NCBI GenBank assembly: GCA_021234155.1
Contig: JAJEKV010000022.1
Span: forward strand, 6,526,132 to 6,590,131
DNA length: 64,000 bases
Reading direction: 5' to 3'
Source: Isoetes taiwanensis
Lineage: Eukaryota; Streptophyta; Lycopodiopsida; Isoetales; Isoetaceae
The position numbers and the translations under genes are program-made. The notes below the pieces were generated by a model. The model did no database searches. It was given only the letters and a program-made list of their open reading frames with translations, and had not been told where the DNA came from. This document shows positions 1 through 10,072 of the stretch, one piece after another. Numbering within the stretch: the first letter of the stretch is position 1; the number at the start of each line of letters is the position of its first letter.

Positions 1-5
1 CTTAC

Positions 6-410
6 CCTTCTGGCAGTCTTCCACATACATTGTCAGATGCTTCGAATCTGGCGCAGAGACGGAGAGCACAACACCGACCTTCTTGTATTTGTCCCCGGAG
101 CTCTTCTTATCCCTTTGGTGGAGAAAGAGATCTTTCTCCTTCCCACTTGTTGAAACCTCGACATACCACCAAGAATCTGTTGTTGTGTCAAGAAGCTCTG
201 TCTCCAATCCCTCAATGACGAAGAACGGAGTTCGGCCAGTGATCACTATCGAATCCGTGGAGAATGCTGCAAGACCAAAGGATGGATCAGTAAAGGTATT
301 CCGACCAAAGAAAAACCTAAGAGCTCACCTGGAGCGCCTGACTTTTTTCTCTTGCTGCCGCTAGAACCAGCATCCGCTCCAACGCCTCGCTTCTTGGTCG
401 GAGTCGTCAT
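6..410 (-). CDS. Companion gene of the first two-gene element, 5' part (two exons, runs off left edge)
   Basis: Two exons join in frame on the minus strand. Exon 1 is 410-329, with its ATG at 410-408. The intron (328-267) has a GTGAGC donor and a TTGCAG acceptor. Exon 2 is 266-6, followed by a GTAAG donor at the window edge. The 114-codon product begins with a basic, Ser/Lys/Gly-rich leader of about 28 residues. A compact domain follows, containing KEKDLFLH, VGVVLSVS and YVEDCQK. These blocks align with the minus-strand product at 34,131-34,472 (RRKDLCLF, MEIIVAMW, SVEDTQQ), so this is the same family as the companion gene of the second element. I do not recognise the domain. The exon phases, splice consensus and cross-copy similarity are seen in the sequence; the function is unknown. 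The rest of the gene lies left of the window. Confidence 0.6.
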
Positions 411-1349
411 GTCTGTATGCCCCCGCATCTTCTTCCTGCTCAAAGTCCGCTGTAAATCAAGCCTCTTCTGCACCTTGGAGGTTTTAGGACTGCACGTAAA
501 TAAGGTCGAGCGTGTTCTTAAATTTGAATTTAAGGACATACATTCATTTAAGAAAAAAAGCGGGCTAAGGGTACAGCACGGTCGGCTTTAGCCCGCCCAA
601 ACACCATTTCGAAATTGAATCACATCCAGGGACTTAGTGAGCGCAGTGTAGCTTATCTTCACTGCGGCATTGGCAACTTTGAGTTGGGAGGTGAGCATCG
701 ACTGTAAGCGACTTCCGGAATGGTGCCACGACGCGGTAAGCAACTCACAGCGACTTGCTCTGTGTCTTCTTTCTAACCGGGCATCTTATTGCAAGTAGTT
801 GATCTGATCGATGAGCACGGAGCTAAAGTAGCAAGCGGAGAGGAGCTGCCACACCGCGGAACTCTACAACTGCAATTGCCATGGAAGGGGATACACGAGA
901 ATCGCATTGATACAAGTATTAGATGCGAATGCACTCTTGAAGAGACCGACAGAAGAAGCAAAGACTCTCGGTGAGGCTAAGGGATCTGTGATACAATGGC
1001 CCAAGGAAGAGGTGAGTTTCAGACATGCCTGTGTTATTTTGCGTGTAGAACATGCCGTCTGTGTTTAGAACATGGAACTGCTCATAAGCTCGACGGATTT
1101 ATTGTTTCCTTGTCCAGTATTTTTCAGCTTCGAAAGATGATTTACTCCGGGTTGAGATGCTCCGCACGTAAAACAATGGATCGGGGTAAAGGAATGAGCC
1201 CGCGGAACAGCATGTTTTAGGTGTATTTTTTCTTTGATTGTTTTCCTTTCAGTTTAGAAGCATAGGGCTCCATCCAGTGCGAGTATCTGTTAGGCGTACT
1301 AGTTGTGTGTAGATCAGGCTAGGTCTAAGGCCCTGGAGTTGCGGTACAA
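411..1349. other. Gene-free upstream region of the left companion gene
   Basis: No splice-consistent coding pattern was found. It probably holds the promoter and 5' leader of the minus-strand gene starting at 410. An AAATTTGAATTT-type AT-rich patch lies near 520-535. No palindromes of the type found further right are visible. Confidence 0.35.
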
Positions 1350-2740
1350 ATGCATCCTCCTGTGGTTAGTCGAGAGGCCTCCGCCCAGTCGGAACCACTC
1401 CTCTTCGCCATATTCGAGGAAGATGGTTCGAAGAAGAGTGGCTCAGACAGGCTAGAGGCACTTGGGACTAATAACAGGAGAATACATTTCCCTGAGGTTA
1501 GTTGTAGAGGCCTGTGCTTAGACCCAAAGGCCTGGAGACAGTCAGGGCCACTTCCCTTCGCAATATTCGAGCAAGATAGTTCGAAGGAAAGTGGCTCGGG
1601 GATCTACTGCAGCACTGAAGAATGCATGGGAAGGGGATGAAGTCAGGGTTTCCCGCGGGTTGTTGTAGAGGCTCTCCACCTCCAGCCCCGCCCCTCCCCC
1701 TTCGCGAATATTCTACTAAGATGGTGCCCGAAGGAGTGGGTCGATTGGGTCGGTGGCCACCACCATACAATGTGAGAATTGGTTGGTTAAGGGATTCTCG
1801 AATTTGTGAGTCGAGAATGGCAAAGCTTCCTCTCGTTCGCATTCTAATCATGAGCCGAGAATACGCTGCATGAAGCTCAGGGTTTTCCCCCGTGGTTGGT
1901 TTAGAGGCCTCCACCCACCGAGCCCCTCCCTTCAATATTCCACTTAAGATGGTCAAGGAGAGTGGCTCCACTAGGTCGAGGCCACCACGACCAATTTGGC
2001 CACGTGAGAATTGGTCGGTTGGGATTCCTAATTTGGCGAGTCGAGAATGGTGTTATTTCCTGTCACATTCTCACCGCGAGCCGAGAATATGCATACGAAG
2101 CCGTGGTTTCCATGTGGTTAGTTGTAGAGGTTTCCACCTGAAATCAACCCTCCCCGCAATATTCGACCGAAGATGGTTCAAGGAGAGTGGCTTCGGGTGG
2201 ACTGGGCACCGCACCATACAGAGGAGAATTGGGCGGCTAAAGGATTCTCGACTTGCGAGGCGAGAATGCAGTGTTAAGCTCTGTCTGCATTCTCGATTCG
2301 CAAGTCGAGAATGCCTTAGCCATCGAGAACTCCAGATAGTACACATGGAGTCTTTGGTACGGTTAAGGCATTCTCGATTCACGGTACGAGAATGACAAGC
2401 AAGCTCTGTGGTTTCCACCGTGGTTGGTTGTAGGGGCCTCCACCCGGTCCGAGCCCATCCCCTTCGCAATATTAGGCCGAAGATGGTTCAAGGAGGCGAT
2501 CTCGACCGGGTAGAGCCCCGCTGCGACCATACACAGGAGATAATGCCTAAGCCATTGAGAACTCCAGATAGCACATGGAGTGCTGGCTGGTTAAGGCATT
2601 CTCGACCCGCGAGTCGAGAATGCAGACAGAGAGCCAAATAAATACCCTTGTGATTCAACCCCGAGGCCTGCAGACAGTCAAAGCCACTTCCCTTCGCAAT
2701 ATCCGAGCAAGATAGTTTGAAGGAGAGTGGCTAAGACTAT
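1350..2740. repeat. Degenerate tandem repeats of about 140-300 bp with embedded hairpins
   Basis: A block beginning GGTTAGTTGTAGAGGCCT recurs near 1362, 1498, 1658, 1895, 2116 and 2420. Each copy is followed by a segment beginning CCCTTCGCAATATTCG and ending in GTTC(G/A)AAGGA(G/A)AGTGGCT, and a partial copy lies near 2680. Within each copy the flanks CCACTTCCCTTCG and CGAAGGAAAGTGG are inverted, so the segment can fold. Copies differ by many substitutions and indels. Short ORFs crossing the array have no consistent frame between copies, so I treat them as non-coding. The array lies between the two divergent genes of the first element. Confidence 0.75.
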
Positions 2741-3016
2741 CTCTTGTGCATTCTTAGGTATGACATTCTCAACTGGCGAGTCGAGAATGCAAGAATGGCT
2801 GCAGAAGACTTTCTTTGGCTAGAAAGGAGTTGGGTAACTGTGTGCATTCTCGACTGCCGAGTCGGGAATCCCTCAACCAGCCAACAATCCAGAGTGTACA
2901 CTACCTGTTCTCGCCTCGCGAGTCGAGAATTTCTCGACTCGCGAGTCGAGAATAAGGCATGTACTTTCTGGATTGTTGGCAAGCTGAGGGATTCCCGACT
3001 CGCCAGTCGAGAATGC
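1793..3016. repeat. Palindrome cluster related to CTCGACTCGCGAGTCGAG
   Basis: About thirteen copies of an imperfect palindrome, roughly ATTCTCGA-centre-TCGAGAAT, occur near 1793, 1839, 2027, 2074, 2242, 2289, 2369, 2596, 2764, 2844, 2908, 2931 and 2991. The copy at 2931-2953 is perfect, and the one at 2908-2930 directly abuts it with one arm mutated. The palindromes are interspersed with the degenerate tandem repeats. The second element (34,490-36,341) has an equivalent cluster in the same relative place but with a different core. The pattern fits repeated protein-binding sites or subterminal repeats; this role is inferred. Confidence 0.8.
2844..3016. repeat. Long inverted repeat (57-nt arms) enclosing two palindromes
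   Basis: Arms 2844-2900 and 2960-3016 are inverted copies matching at 51 of 57 positions by my hand alignment. The 59-nt spacer (2901-2959) holds two adjacent CTCGACTCGCGAGTCGAG-type palindromes. RNA from either strand would form a long hairpin in the size range of plant small-RNA precursors; DNA could extrude a cruciform. Confidence 0.8.
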
Positions 3017-3279
3017 CGGGGTTCCCTTCTGCACCTCTCCTGCAAAGGAGGATATGCTGTGAGTGATTTTTTCAATCTCTAAGGCAATTCCTATTCTAAG
3101 TTTCTGTAAAGCAATTTGATGCATAGTTATGTTCTTTTATGAATCATAGACAGTTCTCTTACTGTTATGCAATACTTTTCTTCCTATCTCTCAGGATTCC
3201 TAAGTCGGGTGCTTGCCACTACTATTAGCATCTAAGAACACTGATGCCTGTACAAGGTATTCAAGTAAACAATAACTAA

Positions 3280-3376
3280 ACAGAAAGCAAACAGAAACAG
3301 AAACAGAAAGCAAAATCAAAAGGAAACAGAAACAGAAAGCACAAACAGAAACAGAAAGCAAATCAAAAGGAAAGCA
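3280..3376. repeat. AAACAGAAACAGAAAGC simple repeat
   Basis: A purine-rich tract is built from variants of CAGAAACAGAAAGCAAA. It is a plain microsatellite-like repeat with no coding sign. Confidence 0.8.
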
Positions 3377-3430
3377 GTGAACCAGCTTTGAAACATCAGA
3401 CAAGTGAGAAAATATTAAGAAAAAAAATAC

Positions 3431-3745
3431 CTGGTGGATTTGTTGGATGAGGAGGAAACTGCAGAGTTCGATTCCATTTTGTTACAGGCGTTTGCAAAGC
3501 GAGAGTAAGGATTTATCGGGCTGGAAAATGTATCAGGGTATATAAAGAGACTCTAAAAAAATAATAGGAGCAGCACAGTAGTAAAGGAATTGCAAAAAAC
3601 TATAAACAAGCAGTATAAGAATATAAAAACTTACAGAAAAGGGTTCTCACTTTCTTCTTAGGATGTACTTTCTGCTGGCTAACTCAAATTGAGCCAAAAC
3701 CTCGTCGCTGGATGCGTCGCGATCCGTCGACCACGCTGCAGTCAT
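3431..3745 (-). CDS. Possible two-exon minus-strand coding fragment, unknown
   Basis: An ATG at 3745 opens a 31-codon exon (3745-3651) ending at a GTGAGA donor. A TTTTCCAG acceptor leads to a second exon (3520-3431) that stays open and in phase for 30 codons, ending at a GTATTT donor. Exon 1 includes LASRKYILRR; exon 2 is Ser/Asn-rich. Candidate acceptors further left each give an early stop, so the 3' end is unresolved. No family is recognised. It lies between the two divergent genes of the first element and could be a short extra gene, an alternative transcript or chance. Confidence 0.3.
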
Positions 3746-3934
3746 AAGATTGCTTCGGAAATGCGGGAGTCGATCGATCGCCAAGGCGGAAGAGAGGAAC
3801 AGGCGAATGCCGGATGTCGGAAGAGAAAGAGGAATAGAGGGAATAGGGGTCGCCGGAGAAGAGAAAAAGGGTGCAGTTATTTCTGGCTGCACCCTCGAAC
3901 CTCGAAAAAGTGGCATTTATGACACTCCTAGAGT

Positions 3935-3986
3935 CACGTGTGTGGCATGCCATCCGTGACCTGGATTGCTGACATGGCCATGTCAG
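3935..3986. promoter_or_regulatory. G-box and perfect 18-bp palindrome upstream of the plus-strand element gene
   Basis: A CACGTG core lies at 3935-3940, and CTGACATGGCCATGTCAG (3969-3986) is a perfect palindrome. A CACGTCAGC motif follows near 4003. The divergent region of the second element also carries CACGTG motifs (35,067-35,089). A promoter role is inferred from position and motif. Confidence 0.4.
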
Positions 3987-4039
3987 ATGTCGCTGACGAA
4001 GGGCCACGTCAGCACAGTCATGAATTCGGGGAAACCTGT

Positions 4040-4270
4040 GTTTTAATGGTTGTAATGTTAATGGTTTTAATGCTTCTTAATGGTTAATGTTAAATGTTTT
4101 AATGTTAAATGTTAATGTTAAATGTTTTAATGTTTTTAATGGTTAGCCAAGATTTCAATGGTTTTAATGTTAGCCAAGATTTCAATGGTTTTTAATGGTT
4201 ATATGGTTTCTAATGGTTATATGGCTATAGTGCTCTTTTATATATGGTTTTAATGTGTGTATATGGTTTT
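4040..4270. repeat. TTAATGGTTTTAATG minisatellite
   Basis: A low-complexity tract is made of variants of TAATGGTTTTAATGTT, with the longer phrase TAGCCAAGATTTCAATGG repeated twice. It sits just upstream of the first DUF7869-type pseudogene. Confidence 0.8.
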
Positions 4271-4451
4271 AATGTGTGCTCTTTCATTCAGGGAGCATGT
4301 GAGATGAGCAAAATGGAGCCAAGGAAGCCCAGCACAGGACATTGCCCTAGGCTCCAATGGAGGAAGATGGGTTGCTTGTTGTTGCACCCTTACAACGACC
4401 ACGGTATTTGCAGAGGGCATCATAACCCAGAGTTGATCCTTTTTTGATAGT

Positions 4452-7240
4452 GTGAATGATGATAGAATTTGGGGAGATGATCATCTTGGAGTTGGCATTG
4501 TGAAGCTTCTTATCCAAGTTGATACAATCATGTCCCGGGGAAGCTCTAGTGATTGCATTTATGCGCTCCGGGTTGTTGGAGTCCCAAACTCAGTTGAGAT
4601 GGCCAATCAGATATATTACACACAAGAATGGTGATAGTCTGGAATGCCCTAGGAATGGTGATAATCCTACCCCAAGGCCCACCCAAGGCCATGTGGAAGA
4701 TTTGGTGGTCGATGAGTATCCTTTGATCACAAGGAAGAGACGTTATGTTTTTCATAAGAGGCAGTCAAGGGTGCCCAAGAGGCCTAGAAGTGACAAATAT
4801 TTAGAGAGGATGGAAAGTATGGCCCCAACCAAAGAAAACCTAGAGGCAATTAGGGGACAAGAGTGTTGCAACCTAGATTGCACAAAGGCAAAGACAAATG
4901 TGGATGACCTCGCATGCGGATAAGGTCCCATTACATTGGACAGCTTCATAAAGATAGGGTTAATTTCATTTACTCCTTGTGTAGGAATTCCAGCTATGAT
5001 GAAAACACAGGAAGGCTACTATATCAATTGAGGGGCATGAAGGTATGTATGAGAGCATTGAGATGGATTCTTGGGGTGAGCAAGTCTTCATTCTACAGAT
5101 ACTGGGAGCTGGTTAGAAAAGGGCACAGTTTGTTCCAACATGGCAATGCACTCACTTTGAAACCTAGAGCAAATACTCTCAAGGCCATTGCAGTCTTCGA
5201 GAGCTTTGTGAGATACATGTCTCAATCTATGCCCCACAAGTCGAAGGTGAGAACGAGCATTGTGCAGCGAGTGGTGCAAAGGGTGTTGCCACAACACTAT
5301 ATCCAAAAGGAGTGCCTTAAAGAAGTCAACTCCATCCTAGAAACTACTGGAGGTAGGCCTCTTTCTCAATCACATTTCAGCAAGTTATGGAGCACTCACT
5401 TCTCAGACGTGAGTGTCCTGCAACACATGCCATTTTCAAAGTGCAACACTTGCATTCAACTCAATGATACACTTGCATCAACTGCAATAGAGAAAGAAAG
5501 AATGGCAATTAGGGTGCAATTTGCAGATCACCAAAGGGACCAAATATCATGTAGGCGGTTGTATTGGCAAAGGGAGAAGATTTTCCGAGATGCAGTAGGA
5601 CAAATTTTTGTGTATAATTCATGATAAGATGGACCAACACAAGACTTTCTTGCCAAAGCTAGATCCTTTACCCAAAGCGTTGTCAAAAACGCTTTTCGGA
5701 TGAAAGTAAGTCCGGCGGGTGTCTTAATACACGGTCATGGAACCGAACATATGGTCATTTTGTGCTTGATCTATGGAAGGATGATCCAAACTTCCATGTG
5801 AGCTCTATTTTCAAGTGCTTGAGAACACTAGAGAAAGGATCGATAGAAGGGAGGAGGTATTCCCCTTCGCACCCATTTTTGAGGCTTTGATGGATGATCA
5901 ACCGCCTGTTACCAAAGGCGGATAAAAAGCTCACATCCAAGGTGTCTAGTGAATCAAGGAGGACTTGGGATGATTTCCCTTACTTGAGAAACCATTGCCG
6001 AGGAGCTATGTGTTCAATTGGACAACCTGTTGGAAAGAAAACAAGAATAGATGGATGTTTGGGGCAATGTCATACTTGACAAAGAAGTGGGAGTATTCAA
6101 AGTTGTGAAAGTGGGATTCATGATGGTTGGGCATACGCATGATGATATAGATGGATTCTTTGGAACTTTCTCCACCAAGCTCAAGAGAGAAAAACGTGAC
6201 TACTCTCCCCGAACTAATGGATGTGTTTGAGAGTCGCATTGACCCCAACCCAATGGCTTTCTTGATGGATGAGGTTTGATTGGAAATCATTTGTCGAGGG
6301 ATATTTGCTAGATGGTAAGGACAGGTTGAGGGGACACACAAAGCCACTTCAGTTCAAGTTTTGGGGTTAGGGATGGAATACCAATCATGCAATATAAGTG
6401 GAGACCAGGTGACAAGTTGTGGATGCCCTGTACAAGGAATCGAAGTTGTGGCAACGGGTGTCAGCTGGTGAAGTTCTAATTCCTAAAGGGAAGCCAAAAC
6501 CACTACCTCCCTTCAAGGCTGCCAAAGACTCTAGCCAACTAGTGAAGGGCATCAAGGATTACATAACGACTTTGGGATGATGTTCGAAATGGAAAGCACA
6601 CCTCCACTCTTAAGAAAAAATCAAATGGACTCCCCTAATCAATGCTTGGGAGAAAGTTGTGACATGCTTAGAAACTGAACAACCATGTGGGAGGGAGCTA
6701 AGAGACGGGTTCTTGCCAGAGTCAAGGTGGGAGGGTTCTCAAGGAGCAAGCACGTCTAAGAATGTTCATTTGGGTCCTAACAAGGGTTCCAAGTGGTTTG
6801 TGGGAAGTAAGGCCTCAAAGCCGAAGTGGTTTGATCTTCCTGAGTGGGATCCCTTTGAGGACATCAAGGAAGGATACTTTGTGCTAGTAAGGCCTGATGA
6901 TGAGGATTGTCCAATATGGTTAGGGGTGGCACTCTCTGATGTAACCACCACTATGCCTGATGGAGAGGAGGTGCGTCCAGGATTCCAAATTCAATATTGG
7001 GAGCCCATTGGGAGACACAAGAAGGGCAACTTGAAGGAGCAATACACCGACTGCTGGGAGAAGAAGTGGAGGGCAAATCATGCTGATCCTCAAAGGAGGG
7101 AATTGGTGGAGTGTGTGGTATGGTCATATCCAAGTTCCCAAAAGTCATATGCAAAGGACAACACACACAAGATCCCAAAAAGGGAGATGGACAAAGCCAT
7201 GAGCAACCTCCATGCTATATCATTGTATGAGGGTAGATAA
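4452..7240 (+). pseudogene. DUF7869-type transposon gene, frameshifted (first element)
   Basis: Successive coding blocks on the plus strand switch frame repeatedly. Blocks at 4452-4634 and 4519-4923 include a GDDHLG segment and a CCNLDC cysteine motif. The longest open block (4914-5624) contains GVSKSSFYRYW, which looks helix-turn-helix-like, and FSKCNTC. HDKMDQHK follows at about 5620, and VGFMMVGHTHDDIDGFFG at about 6110-6165, which is the signature end of the DUF7869 domain. The C-terminal block 6659-7240 contains DPFEDIKEGYFVLVRP and a QYWEP segment and ends at TAG/TAA. All blocks are collinear with 36,372-39,483. DUF7869 proteins occur in putative mobile elements of plants and other eukaryotes; a nuclease role is suspected, not shown here. 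The start is uncertain, and several indels make it a pseudogene as read. Confidence 0.7.
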
Positions 7241-7760
7241 TATTGAGAAGCTTGAAAACTTTCTCAACTAGTGGTTTGTAAAATTTATGAGGAAAAGAAG
7301 TAACCCAATTCTTTGTGTGTGATGTGTAATTCTATTCAAGCAATCAATTCAGAAATTTTATTTATGGAGTGTGAGTCCCATTTTCAGTCCGAGTCCCAAA
7401 ATTCAAGATTTGTCCCAATTTAATTAAATACGACTTACATGTTCATTTTTGCTAGTGCGCATTCCACACTTTTTCCATATTATGGCCCCTATTACTAAGC
7501 TTACCAAGGTAGGAAAATTAGCAAAAGGACATAGCAAAATCATGCCAATATTGTGGACTGATGAATGCTAACAAACTTTCAGTACATTAATTAACTTCAT
7601 GAAGCAGAGAGGAGTTTTGAGCACCCCAGACTTAGATCAGCCTTCACGCTGCCAACATAGTCCTCAGCATGGTTCTCCTATTAATATCTATTTGCTCATA
7701 CATTTGAAACCCCAGAAGTATATCTTCTACCTTGTCTGATTCTTGTGGATCTCCAATGCC
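7241..7760. other. AT-rich gene-free stretch
   Basis: It follows the stop of the first element's plus-strand gene and probably includes its 3' UTR. No inverted repeat marking an element end was identified here. Confidence 0.35.
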
Positions 7761-8351
7761 TTAAATTTTCTGTTGCACCTTTTTTCTCTGGTTTGCAAAT
7801 AATCCTTCTGTAGAACCATTGATACATTTGTTGCAATGAATTACCAGACGAACCTCGATGTTGCGTGAACCTGAAAAAAGCATTCTTAGCTTATTTATGT
7901 GACTCCATTTCCTGCGTATTCCATATTTGCAAGCTCCCATACTCTTTGGCAAACCACAAGCCATGGGCGTGAAATATAACATTGCATTCTCCCATGCTTG
8001 TGTAAACGACTTCGTGAATTCAGTTACTACTGTTTTGAATTCATCTAACTTTCCACCCACCATTTCCTTCTCTGCCATCAAAGTTACCAAACCGCACAGA
8101 TTCTGCCATGCTTTAATTTTCTTTAGTTTTGCCCTCCTAATGAAGTACAATCGTATGAAATTCCAAAATTTATATGATTTCTTTGTATTTGATTCTAACT
8201 GATAATGATGGTGTGCTACACAGAGCAGCAGAGGAGGCTGAACAACATGGGAGCTCCTATCAGATGACCGAGCAATATTGAAGAGGACAGTTATATGCCC
8301 GTTGTTGAGCTCGAAGATCACTTTATACTCCTCAAGATTGAGATGATCCAT
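7761..8351 (-). CDS. Unrecognised 196-codon open frame
   Basis: This is one of the longer open frames in the window that is neither low complexity nor a shadow. It starts at an ATG at 8351 and ends at a TAA near 7761. The predicted product has an even composition with Lys-rich segments and no motif I recognise. No signal peptide or membrane segment is evident. No splice-linked neighbours were found. It may be a fragment of a retroelement or a chance frame in AT-rich DNA. Confidence 0.25.
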   Translation of the reverse strand: MDHLNLEEYKVIFELNNGHITVLFNIARSSDRSSHVVQPPLLLCVAHHHYQLESNTKKSYKFWNFIRLYFIRRAKLKKIKAWQNLCGLVTLMAEKEMVGGKLDEFKTVVTEFTKSFTQAWENAMLYFTPMACGLPKSMGACKYGIRRKWSHINKLRMLFSGSRNIEVRLVIHCNKCINGSTEGLFANQRKKVQQKI

Positions 8352-9334
8352 TCGATGACCATTAAAAAGCTGCTGAATAGACCTGAGGTGTGGAGGTTTA
8401 ATAGCCTCAAACCTTTCTTCCAGTCACTTTATGACAAATGGCAACAAAAAAGGGATGCTTGATTATACCTCTTTCAGTATGGCAGAATTGGACAAATTCC
8501 TAAATATCTATGGTCGATCTGCTGTTGCTGGCCTCACTATCCAGGATCTACTGGATGCTAATCCATAAGCATAGTATTCAGTTACCATATTTTGTCTGCT
8601 GGTTCTGACTGACTTTGATCATAACTTTATAACATCTCTCTGTAAGTGTTTATACAGCCTACCTGACTACTTTCTTTCCTTAGGATACTTCTTAAGGGAA
8701 GGCCCTTCTCTTTTTAGGATGATGAGTCTTCCATTATAGAAGCCTTTTGATATGATGTATTTCATGTAATATGAATACAAAAACCAACTTTGCCTTCAAA
8801 AAAGGAAAAAAGAAAAAAGAAGGTACAATCATCTTATGCTACCAGCAAGCTCTTGTACCCCTTCCACTTTCCAGTTGGCAAGGATCCATTCTTATGTAAT
8901 TTTGTACACTCGAAAATCTCTTTGCTTTCACCCCACCCATAGATGGCTTACAAGGAACTTTGCCTCACTTCTTAGGATCTTGCAAGTTTTTATAGTCACC
9001 ACCATAAAGACCAAGATCAAATTTTATACACTTTTCTCTAGCTAATTGTGGATACTTGTTCCACGCAAAAAGAATGCTCATGTACACCATCTTATCCACT
9101 TTCTTAAAAAGGCGTAGAGAGTGCATAAATGTACTCTCTTCACAGGAAGTGCAAGGACAGGGATCAAAGTCTTGTCTTCCTTTTCACGCGTTGGTTCAGC
9201 ATCCTGGTCATATTCATTCCCTTTACAAACAATAAGAGCATGCATGGGTAGTCTTACCAGAACCATGTTTCATGTTATACATGCACTTGATGGTCTTCAG
9301 ATCAGGTACCTACACAACAAGAGAATGGGCTTTT

Positions 9335-9560
9335 AGCGACGTGGGCCGGCGACGTCCCTGCGGCGTGACATCGCAATTGACGACCAAAGTCACGTCTTTT
9401 GCGACGTCGGCGTCGCGGGATCGCCGTGATGCGACGCCCAACACGGACGTTGGGCGTGACACCGCACACACACGACGCGTCACGACCACGCCGCATCGCT
9501 GCGGCGTCGATTTTTTTTGCGACATGGCGTCGCTGGCGACGATCGTCGCTGCGTGACGTC
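9335..9560. repeat. Left subterminal GCGACG repeats of the CACTA-like element
   Basis: The stretch is GC- and CpG-rich with many copies of GCGACG, GACGTC and CGTCGC in both orientations. In En/Spm elements such subterminal repeats bind the element's own protein. Overlapping short ORFs on both strands are artefacts of the repeat. Confidence 0.75.
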
Positions 9561-10072
9561 TGCCGGGCGCCTAGTGTACTTTGTTCTTTTGGAGAACAAG
9601 GGTGGTCTTCGGCCCCGAAAAAGTTGGTCCCGAGGGTAATGTCGATATTCTCGAGTCCATTGGAAGAGCCAAATCATGGTTTTGGAGAGGGAAAATTGCT
9701 TCGTCCATCGCCGTGGCCTTCAGAAGAGAACTTTTGTGGCAAAGATGTGAGCTCTGGAAGACTCGGAGCTATTTCATCGTACACCAACACCGCATATCCT
9801 AGTGAACTGTTTTTTCTCATGTCCAGACCCCAAGACGTTGTAACCGCTTGTCAAAATTCCACCTTTTTCGATGCAGAATTTTTAGTTATGTTCTTTTGCA
9901 TTCTCGCTTCATAAATTCGTAATTAATGCATAGTATGGAATTAAATTCTGATTTTTGTCATTTGGCTTCCTAGGTCATCCCAAAGATACAGGAAAATTTT
10001 TAGAATTTCCAGATAAAGTTCTGATCAAATAGGTAGCATTGGAGCGGTCTAGGCGACCTCTTGTTGGGCAAA

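Noticed and set aside
1-640. Plus-strand frames over the left-edge gene
   Set aside because: They are shadows of the spliced minus-strand exons at 6-410.
1350-3020. CRISPR-like array
   Set aside because: Repeats are degenerate palindromes of variable spacing in plant DNA, without uniform spacers or associated genes.
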